Shown here one piece after another: positions 25,905-33,865 of a stretch of DNA of 64,000 nt (position 1 is the stretch's first letter; the number at the start of each line of letters is the position of its first letter). Position numbers and translations under genes: made by a program. The notes beneath the pieces were generated by a model. The model saw only the letters and a list, made by a program, of their open reading frames with translations, searched no databases and was not told the DNA's origin. Source of the DNA: Acidobacteriota bacterium (GTDB taxonomy: Bacteria; Acidobacteriota; Terriglobia; Acidiferrales; UBA7541); assembly GCA_013289825.1 (NCBI GenBank), contig JABCZF010000009.1, forward strand, positions 1-64,000, read 5' to 3'.

Positions 25905-28900
25905 TCAGCCTCTCTTGACGGGCCGCTCGACGGAAAATGTGTGCACCCGACCCGAGATCTCGGCGGCCATCGCCACCGAACCGTTCCGCGCGATGTCGCA
26001 GGCGGTCACCGCGCTCGAAGCTGCAAACGTGAACAGCAGTTTCCCCTCTTTCAGATCCCAGAGACGCACGGTCATGTCCTCGGAACCGGAGATCGCGAAC
26101 CGCGCGTCGTCCGTGATCGCACAATCAAAGACCATGCCGCGATGGCCGCGCAAGACGTGAAGGCACGCGCCAGCATCCAAATCCCAAAATCGCAGAAGCC
26201 GTCCCCGGGATCCCGTCAGGGCGTGTTTACCGTCCGCGGTCATGTCGGCGCACGTGATCGAGCGCATGTGACCCCGGAGCAGACGGGGCTTGTGGAGATT
26301 CTCCAGATTCCAGAGTTCAAGCGCGCAGCCATCATCGCCTCCGCGGTACGGTTCCTCTTCCAGGTCCGCGCCTTTCCCGAAATTCCGAGTCGCCGAAACA
26401 GCGCGGCCGGCTGCGAGCGAGAATGCGAGGACGCCCAGCCTCTCTGAACGGGAAGCGACCTTCTTCACTCCGAGCGTCTTTTCGAGGCGAGCCCGGAGGT
26501 CTCGCTCCACCCGAGAGTCGAGCAGCGGTAGGCTCCGGCGAACGACGCGATCTGAAGCCACGTCTTTTTGTTGTTGGACCGGTTTGCCGGTTTGCGTGTC
26601 CCACAGTTCGTGCGCGGCTTCGGAAGCGGTAATCGCAAGCTGTTCGTCATCGCACACTGCCAGGAACCGTACGGCAGCGCGTTGTTCCCAGTCGGGGGGC
26701 TGCACAGCCTCCTGTGTGAGGTCCCATAGTTTGACGTCATGTTCGAAGTCACCGGTCGCCACGGCCCGCCCATCAAGTGTGAGCGCCAGGCATGAAAACT
26801 CTCGAGAGTTCCTGACGCGGCCGATCGGGCGGCCGCTCGTCGTTTCCACTGCAACGAGCTCTTTACTATTTTGAGCCGTGAGCGTCACAGCGCTGTCCTG
26901 AGATAGTCCTACAACGGTTGCGGCGCCGATGCTCTCTATCAACGCGACGGCACCGCCGTCGACTGTCCATGAGCGGAGCGGATTTCCGAAAAACATTCGT
27001 GAGCCGTCAGGCGTAATAACGAGGGGAGGAGCCTGGAAATGGAATCCGCCGCCGCCCAGGTTATGTGCGACTCGGCCAATGAGGCTGGCGTTCTTGATGT
27101 CGCGGCATTCGACGACTCCATCCAGGGCAATTGCCAAACGCGATGACTCGGCTGCACATGACAAGGCCATTACTCCATGGCCGTCTGCAGCGCGCAGCTC
27201 AACTACCTTGTCGTTCCTGGAATCCCACGCCAGAACGCGACCGTCATCGAAGCCGATAAACGCGATGCCGGACGGGCCGCCTCCACAGATCCTCGTGATG
27301 CGCGCGTCCTCGAATGTATGACGGGCTACCGGCTCATCGGCTTCTAGTGTGTAGAGGCGGACATCGTTGGGGCCCGCAGCCGCAAGCCGCCCGTCCAGAG
27401 CAACGAAGGCGAGCGCGGTTACACCGCCTGCCACGACCGCATCGTTGTAGGTACGCAGAAGCCTTGCCGCCACTGCCGACCAGATCTTGACTGTGAGGTC
27501 GTTGCTCGACCCGCCGCCGGACGCGATCAACCTGTCATCGGGCGAAAGCGCGATGCTCCGCGGTGTCCCCGCATGACCGTCGATTTCACGTCCTCGGAAC
27601 AGAGCGAGCGTCGGTTCACCCTCCTCCCCGAGCGACTGTGTGACCGGACGCAACCATATTCCCCCGCGCCAGGCGCGCGCCCCGTCGATCAGCGGCTGAA
27701 GCGCGGGAGCCGACTCCAGGCGTGAGAGAAGTTGCGCGGCAAACTGCGCCGGATCGTTCGTTAGAATATGCGCTGAGCGCCGACAGACGCGGTAAAGCGG
27801 ACCGACACGCTCATCCTCGGGATACGAACTAAGATCCAACAGCACCGCAGGAAATCGGCGTACGGCTGTCTTGCGCTCCAGCCACGGAAACGACACCAGC
27901 AAGGTACGCCATTCGTCCTCTCTGCCGGCGCCTCGCAGGTGATAGCTCAGATAATCGAAGAGATAGCCGTCGTCTGCAGCAGCAGCCCAACCGCCGGGCG
28001 TTTGCGCCGTGAACGCCTTGAGCCAACGAGCGTGCAACGCGCGCTCATCCGCTGTACGCATGATAAGAAAGTCCCGTTGAACGTCGTGAAGCGTGTACCG
28101 CTGGCGCTCGTCTACCCGCAGCAGCGAACGGTCGACGAGATCGTCCAACACGCTTGTGACCTCCAGCGGGTCTGTTCCTTCCTCTGTCCACCAGGTGCTC
28201 ATCATGCTGGCCGGCGCGGCTGCGTCCTCTGGAACGGCAACGAAGTCGAGATACTTGCGTTGCTGCTCTTCGTTGAGTTCCTCGAAGCTCACGAGCATCG
28301 CGCGGTCCAGCGTTTCGTAGGCGTAGTCCGGCAGTCGGCGCTCGATCTTCGATAGATCGGCGCGCCGGAGGCGGGCCAGAGCGTAAGCCCAGCGGTCCGG
28401 TTGCCGGCGGATTGTTGCGCCGATCATGGCCAGAGCCAGCGGGAGATTGCCGCACTTCCTGGCGATTTCCGCGGCTTCCGCAGGCAACTGCTCGCGACGC
28501 GTGTTCGTCCACGCAGCGAGCAGATCGAGTGCCTCATCCTTCGTCAGTTCGTCGACGGCAATTTCGTGCACGCCGGCGGAAGCGAACAGACTGCGCTTCC
28601 GGCCCGTGAGGAGAATGCGAACATTCTTACCCGCCGCGGTTTGCAGCGCTTCCGCTACGTCGACTTGCCAAACGTCGTCCAGGACAATCAGGCAGTTCAT
28701 CTTCGCCAGGGTCTTTCCTAGCAGAAGCCTGGCCTCCGCGACACCCGTGTAGCTCTGAATGCCGTCGTCGCCGACGGCAATGCCCGTGCGGGTCAGCGTA
28801 CGCAGGGGATCGATGTCGCGGCCGACGGCAATCCAGAAGACACCGTCCGCGAACGAACGCCTTACCTCCGGTGCCTGCGCGAGCGCAGCGGCAAGCACGC

Positions 28901-29498
28901 TTTTGCCAACTCCTCCCATTCCCGTGATGGACGTTATGCGTTGATCGGGCTCCAGGTCTACGGGTTCATACGCGTCGATCAGCACGCGTGCTCGCAGAGT
29001 GTCCAGCCGTCCCGGCCGCTCCAAGTACGGCGTCGGCAGGCGCGGCACACCCACGAGCGGTCCGAGCCGTGGGACTGGCGCAGCAATGATGTTCGAGAGT
29101 CTTTCGAAAGCATGCGCCTGAGGCACGGCTTCACGCACATCCTCGCAGTGCAGCGACCGCAGCGCCTCCGGAACGTCGTCGTAGTCGCCCAGCCGGAGCA
29201 ACGGTGTGACAATCACACCCTCACGCAGCGCGTGGCGCCACTCCACCTCGACGTAAGGCTTGTGCCTGGCGCGGGGTCCGACGATCAGCAACAGGCGCTC
29301 GACGGAGGCGATCGCGTCCCTTATCTCCTGGAGAAACGTGAGACCGCGGCTCTCCATCGCCTGGCGGTCCCACCACACGCGGACACCTTGATTTTCCAGG
29401 TGGCGCCATAGCCCTTTCGCGAATGCCTCGTCGTCATCTCGCGCGTAGGAGATGAATATTCCGCGACGCTCAGAAATCACTTCAGGGGACGGTGGCAT
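25905..29498 (-). CDS. TIR-NB-ARC-WD40 STAND protein (NLR-like)
   Basis: Encodes 1197 residues. Residues 12-130 form a TIR domain (GIFISYARDDDEAFAKGL), with E86 in YVEVEWRHAL at the position of the catalytic glutamate of TIR NAD hydrolases. Residues about 160-475 form an NB-ARC ATPase: Walker A GMGGVGKS (193-200), Walker B LIVLDDVW (270-277), ILLTGR, GLPL-like CGNLPLA (349-355) and an MHD-like LHD (470-472). After a helical linker, residues about 620-1190 contain some ten WD40-type units (for example LTVKIWS, VKLWDLT, LLRFWDLD, TVRLWDLK). This is the architecture of Apaf-1 and plant TIR-NLR receptors: a sensor propeller, a nucleotide switch and a TIR effector. ATG 29498 follows AGGTG. A second TIR gene lies upstream on the same strand. 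The ligand is unknown. Confidence 0.88.
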   Translation of the reverse strand: MPPSPEVISERRGIFISYARDDDEAFAKGLWRHLENQGVRVWWDRQAMESRGLTFLQEIRDAIASVERLLLIVGPRARHKPYVEVEWRHALREGVIVTPLLRLGDYDDVPEALRSLHCEDVREAVPQAHAFERLSNIIAAPVPRLGPLVGVPRLPTPYLERPGRLDTLRARVLIDAYEPVDLEPDQRITSITGMGGVGKSVLAAALAQAPEVRRSFADGVFWIAVGRDIDPLRTLTRTGIAVGDDGIQSYTGVAEARLLLGKTLAKMNCLIVLDDVWQVDVAEALQTAAGKNVRILLTGRKRSLFASAGVHEIAVDELTKDEALDLLAAWTNTRREQLPAEAAEIARKCGNLPLALAMIGATIRRQPDRWAYALARLRRADLSKIERRLPDYAYETLDRAMLVSFEELNEEQQRKYLDFVAVPEDAAAPASMMSTWWTEEGTDPLEVTSVLDDLVDRSLLRVDERQRYTLHDVQRDFLIMRTADERALHARWLKAFTAQTPGGWAAAADDGYLFDYLSYHLRGAGREDEWRTLLVSFPWLERKTAVRRFPAVLLDLSSYPEDERVGPLYRVCRRSAHILTNDPAQFAAQLLSRLESAPALQPLIDGARAWRGGIWLRPVTQSLGEEGEPTLALFRGREIDGHAGTPRSIALSPDDRLIASGGGSSNDLTVKIWSAVAARLLRTYNDAVVAGGVTALAFVALDGRLAAAGPNDVRLYTLEADEPVARHTFEDARITRICGGGPSGIAFIGFDDGRVLAWDSRNDKVVELRAADGHGVMALSCAAESSRLAIALDGVVECRDIKNASLIGRVAHNLGGGGFHFQAPPLVITPDGSRMFFGNPLRSWTVDGGAVALIESIGAATVVGLSQDSAVTLTAQNSKELVAVETTSGRPIGRVRNSREFSCLALTLDGRAVATGDFEHDVKLWDLTQEAVQPPDWEQRAAVRFLAVCDDEQLAITASEAAHELWDTQTGKPVQQQKDVASDRVVRRSLPLLDSRVERDLRARLEKTLGVKKVASRSERLGVLAFSLAAGRAVSATRNFGKGADLEEEPYRGGDDGCALELWNLENLHKPRLLRGHMRSITCADMTADGKHALTGSRGRLLRFWDLDAGACLHVLRGHRGMVFDCAITDDARFAISGSEDMTVRLWDLKEGKLLFTFAASSAVTACDIARNGSVAMAAEISGRVHTFSVERPVKRG

Positions 29499-30008
29499 AG
29501 CACCTGTTTCACACAAGCATTAACAGCCCCGATAAGGACAAATGGCGGAGTCACAAAGGCCCAAAGTATGTCGCCGTCTGCGCGGCTCCATGAGATTGCG
29601 GCGGGCTGGGTACACTCCTGGAATTGTAAAAGGTGATGCACTGTGTCCCAACCCGTTCGAACGATACCTCGCGCGAGTGACGCCGCAATTGAGACAGGGG
29701 GGTGCGAATCGCCATCTGGGGCGACAATCGTACAGCGCATAGTCCCTCTCTCGATCATTAGCTGAAAAATGTTGACGTGCTCATTCTGTCCGTCGAGTCA
29801 ATACTCACGCGCGTTGAGGTCAATGCAATCGTTCGGAATATGATCCTAAGACCGTGGGACGAGCGCTCAGCTGACTGCAGGTTCTGTCGGGTAACGCTCG
29901 CCCACTTTTTCACGCCCGCAATGTGCCAAAATTTGCTTTGCGTACTTCCGCTCACGCGGGGCAAAAGCTGTGTCTGTTCACACCACGAAAGATGCTTCTG
30001 CTTTGATT
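29499..30008. other. Intergenic region between the two TIR genes
   Basis: 510 bases upstream of the TIR-NB-ARC-WD40 start and downstream of the second TIR gene. A 93-codon minus-strand open frame (29477-29758) overlaps the STAND gene start but has no Shine-Dalgarno and no family resemblance, so it is not annotated. No clear terminator or promoter was identified. The gap suggests that the two TIR genes may have separate promoters. Confidence 0.45.
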
Positions 30009-30842
30009 TCAGCTTTTACGATCCTCCCGCGACGATTCCACATCTTGCAAGTAGTCTTTCCCTTTGTCGGTGAGATCGAAGCACTGGTTGAACTGGAAGC
30101 TCGCTGGCAACTCGGCGATCGGCTTTCTATTCTTGATCAATCCCAAGTCTCGAAGGTGGCGTAGTTCTTTCTGCAGGGTTCCCGCGCGCGCGTAGATGGT
30201 AGTCGGCTGGTCGCGCAAATTCCGCAGATGAACCAACTCTGCGCCGGGCAGGTCCGTGGCGGAGCCTTTGGATTTACTACGCGCCTCCCATAGCCCTTCA
30301 ACACGCTGCAAAATAGTCTCCAACAACTCTCGCTCCGAGCGGATGACAGGCTGGGCCCGGTTAGAACCCTGCAGGCCGTTGAGCGTCTGTTCAAGATCAG
30401 GCCACCATCTCGCGAAGGACCTCTCCAACCTGTCCACCGGTTTCGGACTCTGCCGAATACTGTTGATGCTCTCTACCAATCTGTATGTTCCTTCACGGTC
30501 GGCACGTACGTGCTGGAACTGTGCCAGAGGAGACCTTTCCGATGCCGGTGGCAATTCATCGATGAGGTATGGCACGACCCGAGAAGTTGCGAACTTCTTC
30601 GCGATAGCTCCAGCCTCAAATAGCAGCCAAGGCGCCTCAAAGTTATCCTGGGTGAGGCAGAGAATCCCAAACTCAGACTGCTCCAATTCCGTTCCGAGCC
30701 GCTGTGCCCAAGCTTCGCCCGGGCTGATGTGATCAGAAACGAAGACCTGGACCGCCTCCTCAAAAAGATCCTGCAGGAGCGATTTGAGTCCGAGTGCTGC
30801 AGCCTTGCTGCGCTGACCTGACCAACTTGTGAAAATGCGCAT
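30009..30842 (-). CDS. TIR domain protein with winged-helix-like C terminus
   Basis: Encodes 277 residues. Residues 1-130 match the bacterial TIR family that begins 'xxIFxSWSGxRSK': MRIFTSWSGQRSKAAALGLK, then FGILCLTQDNFEAPWLLFEAGAIAK. E76 (WLLFEAGA) sits in the catalytic-glutamate position. A linker (130-195) leads to residues about 200-270, which resemble a winged helix (TLQKELRHLRDLGLI, then FDLTDKGKDYL), a possible ligand or DNA sensor. ATG 30842 was chosen over an upstream start because AGGA lies 8 bases before it and the TIR fold begins there. It is encoded on the same strand as, and 510 bases upstream of, the TIR-NB-ARC-WD40 gene, which suggests a defence context. Confidence 0.85.
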   Translation of the reverse strand: MRIFTSWSGQRSKAAALGLKSLLQDLFEEAVQVFVSDHISPGEAWAQRLGTELEQSEFGILCLTQDNFEAPWLLFEAGAIAKKFATSRVVPYLIDELPPASERSPLAQFQHVRADREGTYRLVESINSIRQSPKPVDRLERSFARWWPDLEQTLNGLQGSNRAQPVIRSERELLETILQRVEGLWEARSKSKGSATDLPGAELVHLRNLRDQPTTIYARAGTLQKELRHLRDLGLIKNRKPIAELPASFQFNQCFDLTDKGKDYLQDVESSREDRKS

Positions 30843-30973
30843 AGCTATTCCTGCCTTGGTCGGCTCACCGCTGTCGTCCGAAATCGTCTCACGATCTGGC
30901 CAAATTTGCACCGTGGCCGCTCTCGATAAGACGCTCGACCTAGACCATTCATTTTCTTTGTCCTTTCGGTGAG

Positions 30974-31336
30974 TTGAGAGTTGGTTCCCTCAGACAGGCT
31001 TCTGACGATAGGAAGGCCCGGCGATTGTTCACGGAGGAGATCGGGGACCTAAAGCGGCTCTTATCGACCTCTCAGATTCTGAAAGAATGGTCGGAAAAGG
31101 CCGGAATGAATACAGCCGATGTGAAACAGGTTTTAACTGACGTGTCGCGGAGGGGACGTTTCTTTCCAGAGCTCAGGAGATACGCATTTCGATTGGTGGT
31201 CAAAAGCAATCGCGTGACACGGGCTCGCAGGCGACTCATTCAGGGAGCGCGTACAGTAATAGATAGAAAGTGGCGAAACGCGTTGACGCGGGCGCTTTGC
31301 TTTCGCCCCACAGTAAGCAGAAGCCCGCTCAGGTGA
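30974..31336 (+). CDS. Small hypothetical open frame divergent from the TIR gene
   Basis: 120 codons from TTG 30974. The first half (RRLFTEEIGDLKRLLSTSQI, EWSEKAGMNTADVKQVLTDV) has the composition of a real amphipathic helical protein. The second half is arginine-rich and looks like non-coding translation, so the true gene may be shorter, broken or absent. No family recognised. It diverges from the TIR gene and could be a regulator or a remnant of the defence locus; that is speculation. Confidence 0.25.
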   Translation: MRVGSLRQASDDRKARRLFTEEIGDLKRLLSTSQILKEWSEKAGMNTADVKQVLTDVSRRGRFFPELRRYAFRLVVKSNRVTRARRRLIQGARTVIDRKWRNALTRALCFRPTVSRSPLR

Positions 31337-31654
31337 AGAGCAAGTACTGAATTTCACAACGCGTCCGTGGCAGGGTCCAACCACGCCACCACAAAGCAGA
31401 TGCGATGCCGTGGAATGCGAGTGGTGTGAGGGCTTACTCGTTTGCTGGCCAGAGACGGCATCTTGAGCCGGGCCAGCTATATAGGCAAGCACCCGATCAG
31501 CTTCAACCTACTCTGCAATTGCGATGTCTCCGATCGCTTGGCAAAACGATTTCAAGGTCCGTCTTTCTGTGCAGAAGCGCATCCCCCTGGACTGTTTGTG
31601 GGTGACATACTGGTTGACTGTCTCGGACAGGGACCCTTTTGGGAGGGGAGGATA
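31337..31654. other. Intergenic region, no gene seen
   Basis: 318 bases separating the TIR locus from the convergent secreted hypothetical. I found no supported gene, RNA or strong hairpin here. Confidence 0.45.
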
Positions 31655-32659
31655 TCAATGCGGAGCGGCCTTGGATGCGGATGCGGGAGCCCGGTCCACG
31701 CCGAAATCCCACACGTACAAGTTCAATCCGTCCTCGAGGATTTCCGCGAGCGCGTACTCCCCCGGCGGCAGCGGCGCGCTCAGCGTAAACCGGTAGATGT
31801 CCGGAGCCACTTCCCATCGCTGGATCGCAATTTCGTCCCGTTCCTGCGAAATCTCCTGGCCGAACTGGCTCCGTATGGACTCCAGCAACCGCTTGTTTCC
31901 CTTCACTTTCGCGCGCACCAGAGCGACCTCCGGTCCCGACACGCCCTGCCGCCCAGTCCGTAACACCGAGGAATCGTGGTCCGGGTCAGGCGCCGGTTCG
32001 CGCAGATAAAACTCCGGCACCGAACTCGTCAGCCGCACGGTAGCCCTGGTACCCGGGATTTCCACGTTGCGTTTGCTGGGGATGATCGGTATGGGGGAAA
32101 ATACCTGTTTTAGGACAGTTTTTTTGTCCGTTTTCACATCTGAGCCAGCCTGCCCCAGCCGTTTGACTGACTTGTCCTCGAACGCGAACATGCCCTCGCC
32201 GTCAGGCAAGAACACCCCAGGTGCAACCGTCAAACTGGCGTCCACATCCACAGGCGTTTCCGCCTTAGCTGCTGCCTCTTGGATGCGTACCTTTTCTAAC
32301 AATGCTGCTGTGGTTTTTTCGTCGGCGGCTTCCGCCTTTTTGGTGGCATCCCAATCCACCATGGCCGCCGGGATCTCTTCCCAGGCACCTCTTTCTACAC
32401 TGAAGTAGCGCACCCGGTCGCCCGTCTTTTCGTAATTACGCACAAGCTGGAAGCTTCCATCGGTTAGCACCAGCTTTTTTCCGCGGGGAAGACTTGCCGG
32501 CGCAGCTATTCTAGCCGCAGCTTCGTCTCGAGGCTTTTTGGTACTCGGACTATCCTGCTCGGGGGCGGAATCAGTCCCGGGACTCGCACGCCAGGTGGTT
32601 CCATCCCAGCCGAACAGGGCTATCGGAAGGATCAGGACCAGTGTAGAAGACAGTCTCAT
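31655..32659 (-). CDS. Secreted hypothetical protein
   Basis: Encodes 334 residues. A signal peptide (MRLSSTLVLILPIALFGWDG) is followed by a low-complexity segment rich in A, S, K and P. Next comes a short beta domain (LVLTDGSFQLVRNYEKTGDRVRYFSVERGAWEEIPAAMVDW), which reads like a small SH3-like or 'what is displayed' domain. The C-terminal half (about 205-320) is predicted beta-rich, ends GEYALAEI..GLNLYVWDFGVD, and contains YLREP. I recall similar exported proteins in acidobacteria but cannot name a family. It lies alone between intergenic regions, with no operon partner. Function unknown; probably periplasmic. Confidence 0.75.
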   Translation of the reverse strand: MRLSSTLVLILPIALFGWDGTTWRASPGTDSAPEQDSPSTKKPRDEAAARIAAPASLPRGKKLVLTDGSFQLVRNYEKTGDRVRYFSVERGAWEEIPAAMVDWDATKKAEAADEKTTAALLEKVRIQEAAAKAETPVDVDASLTVAPGVFLPDGEGMFAFEDKSVKRLGQAGSDVKTDKKTVLKQVFSPIPIIPSKRNVEIPGTRATVRLTSSVPEFYLREPAPDPDHDSSVLRTGRQGVSGPEVALVRAKVKGNKRLLESIRSQFGQEISQERDEIAIQRWEVAPDIYRFTLSAPLPPGEYALAEILEDGLNLYVWDFGVDRAPASASKAAPH

Positions 32660-32761
32660 GGCACTTTATGGGCAATAGGATGCCGGTTAGAAGAATCGGT
32701 TTGCCCTGCGTTGAGCATACCCCCCTGCCCACGGCCCTGCAACTTCTGGTCCCCAAAAAGC

Positions 32762-32800
32762 AAAGGCTCTTTCCGATGTCCCGGAAAGAGCCTTTTGTGA
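32762..32800 (-). terminator. Intrinsic terminator of the small DNA-binding-like gene
   Basis: AAAGGCTCTTTCCG (32762-32775) pairs perfectly with CGGAAAGAGCCTTT (32782-32795) around the loop ATGTCC. The minus strand continues into GCTTTTTGGGG. The 14-bp stem lies 25 bases beyond the stop of the gene at 32820-33038 and fits an intrinsic terminator reading leftward. Confidence 0.75.
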
Positions 32801-32819
32801 CTCGAAGCTGGCCAGATTC

Positions 32820-33038
32820 TTAGTGCGTGCAGCGCGGAAACAAGGTCACCAGCACCATCAAGTCAGATAGCGTAAACAGCCACTGGTCCGCCTGCTTGCC
32901 TGCCGCTTCCGCAGCACGCGCGATGAACCCCAGATGCCGGCTCTTTGCAAAATTGCGAATGTGATCGACGCAAATGCCAGTCAGGCTGGCAATTTCCGCG
33001 TCCGTGAAGATCTTTTGGCTTGATTTTACGGTAACCAT
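32820..33038 (-). CDS. Small helix-turn-helix-like protein
   Basis: Encodes 72 residues. ATG 33036-33038 follows a purine-rich AAAGGGAAAAGG. The segment FTDAEIASLTGICVDHIRNFAKSRHLGFI (about 11-39) reads as a helix-turn-helix of MerR/excisionase-like type, and the C-terminal half (WLFTLSDLMVLVTLFPRC) as the following hydrophobic helix. It may be a small transcription factor, or an adaptor that binds DNA only with a partner. A strong terminator follows. The 248-base AT-richer upstream region probably holds its promoter. Family not firmly recognised. Confidence 0.6.
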   Translation of the reverse strand: MVTVKSSQKIFTDAEIASLTGICVDHIRNFAKSRHLGFIARAAEAAGKQADQWLFTLSDLMVLVTLFPRCTH

Positions 33039-33286
33039 GGCCTTTTCCCTTTAACTATTTACCACACCGCGCTTCGATTTCTTGCTCCCAATCCGTATGA
33101 TGCTTTTTGAAGCGTAAGCGATGCACCTCTTGTAGAGCAATAGTAGTTCCGTTCTCCTAACCTAAAACGAAAAGGCTAGTACTTTTGTTCCAACCTCCTG
33201 TGCAAAAAGACATTAACCAAAATTGTGCACATGGGTTGTCGGCTGGCAGGAAGGGAAGGGAGTGGAAAACGGAGGGAAAAAATGTC

Positions 33287-33829
33287 CTACTTTTGCAAAC
33301 TCTCTATGGCTTTCGGTAGATCTGCGACAATTTCGCGCATCTGTTTTGTGTGCCGCACTTCATGCGACGCAATGAACTGCATCCATTCATAGGTGTTTAA
33401 GGTCCCCAGCGCAGGGTGGGCCCAGCAGTATTCAGCCAAATTCCGGCTTCTCGTTTCTTCCAGAAATGCCAGTGACCGCTCCCGCACGCCTCGTAATTCC
33501 GCCAGCATCACCTCCTTATCGCCGAGCATTTCCGGCTCAACGGGCATCGGCGATTTGCGGCGAATCCATCGTGATTCCACCAGCGCCATCGGAATGTGAA
33601 TTCTCTTTAACAAGGAAACGCGCTTCGGGGGATGCTGCCGAACCCGGTCTGCCTTTGCGATCACCGCTCGTTCCACCATCATCAAATGCGCCACCAGTTC
33701 CGCCGCGGACCATTTCCCCTCGCTTGGCTGCGTTTTCCATTCTTCAGCAGCCACCGCATCCGCCGCGGACAAAAGCCTCGTTTGCGCCCGAGCCATACAC
33801 GAGAGGATGGAATCAAGTTCTTGTGGCAT
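33287..33829 (-). CDS. DinB-family protein
   Basis: Encodes 180 residues. The DinB/YfiT four-helix bundle is recognised by three histidines in the usual places: AAELVAHLMMVE (about 42-53), then QFIASHEVRHTKQM (about 151-164), which supply the metal ligands. The segment EEWKTQPSEGKWSAAELVAHL is the classic N-terminal pattern. Such proteins are metal-dependent thiol transferases or hydrolases of mostly unknown substrate. It follows gatA by 36 bases on the same strand and is probably in the gatC-gatA transcription unit. Length is normal for the family. Confidence 0.82.
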   Translation of the reverse strand: MPQELDSILSCMARAQTRLLSAADAVAAEEWKTQPSEGKWSAAELVAHLMMVERAVIAKADRVRQHPPKRVSLLKRIHIPMALVESRWIRRKSPMPVEPEMLGDKEVMLAELRGVRERSLAFLEETRSRNLAEYCWAHPALGTLNTYEWMQFIASHEVRHTKQMREIVADLPKAIESLQK

Positions 33830-33865
33830 TGCCTAGCTTTCACTTCGGCTCTTCCCGTGCGCTCC

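Noticed and set aside
29477..29758. 93-codon minus-strand open frame before the TIR-NB-ARC-WD40 gene
   Set aside because: It overlaps the start of the STAND gene, lacks a ribosome-binding site and shows no family motif.
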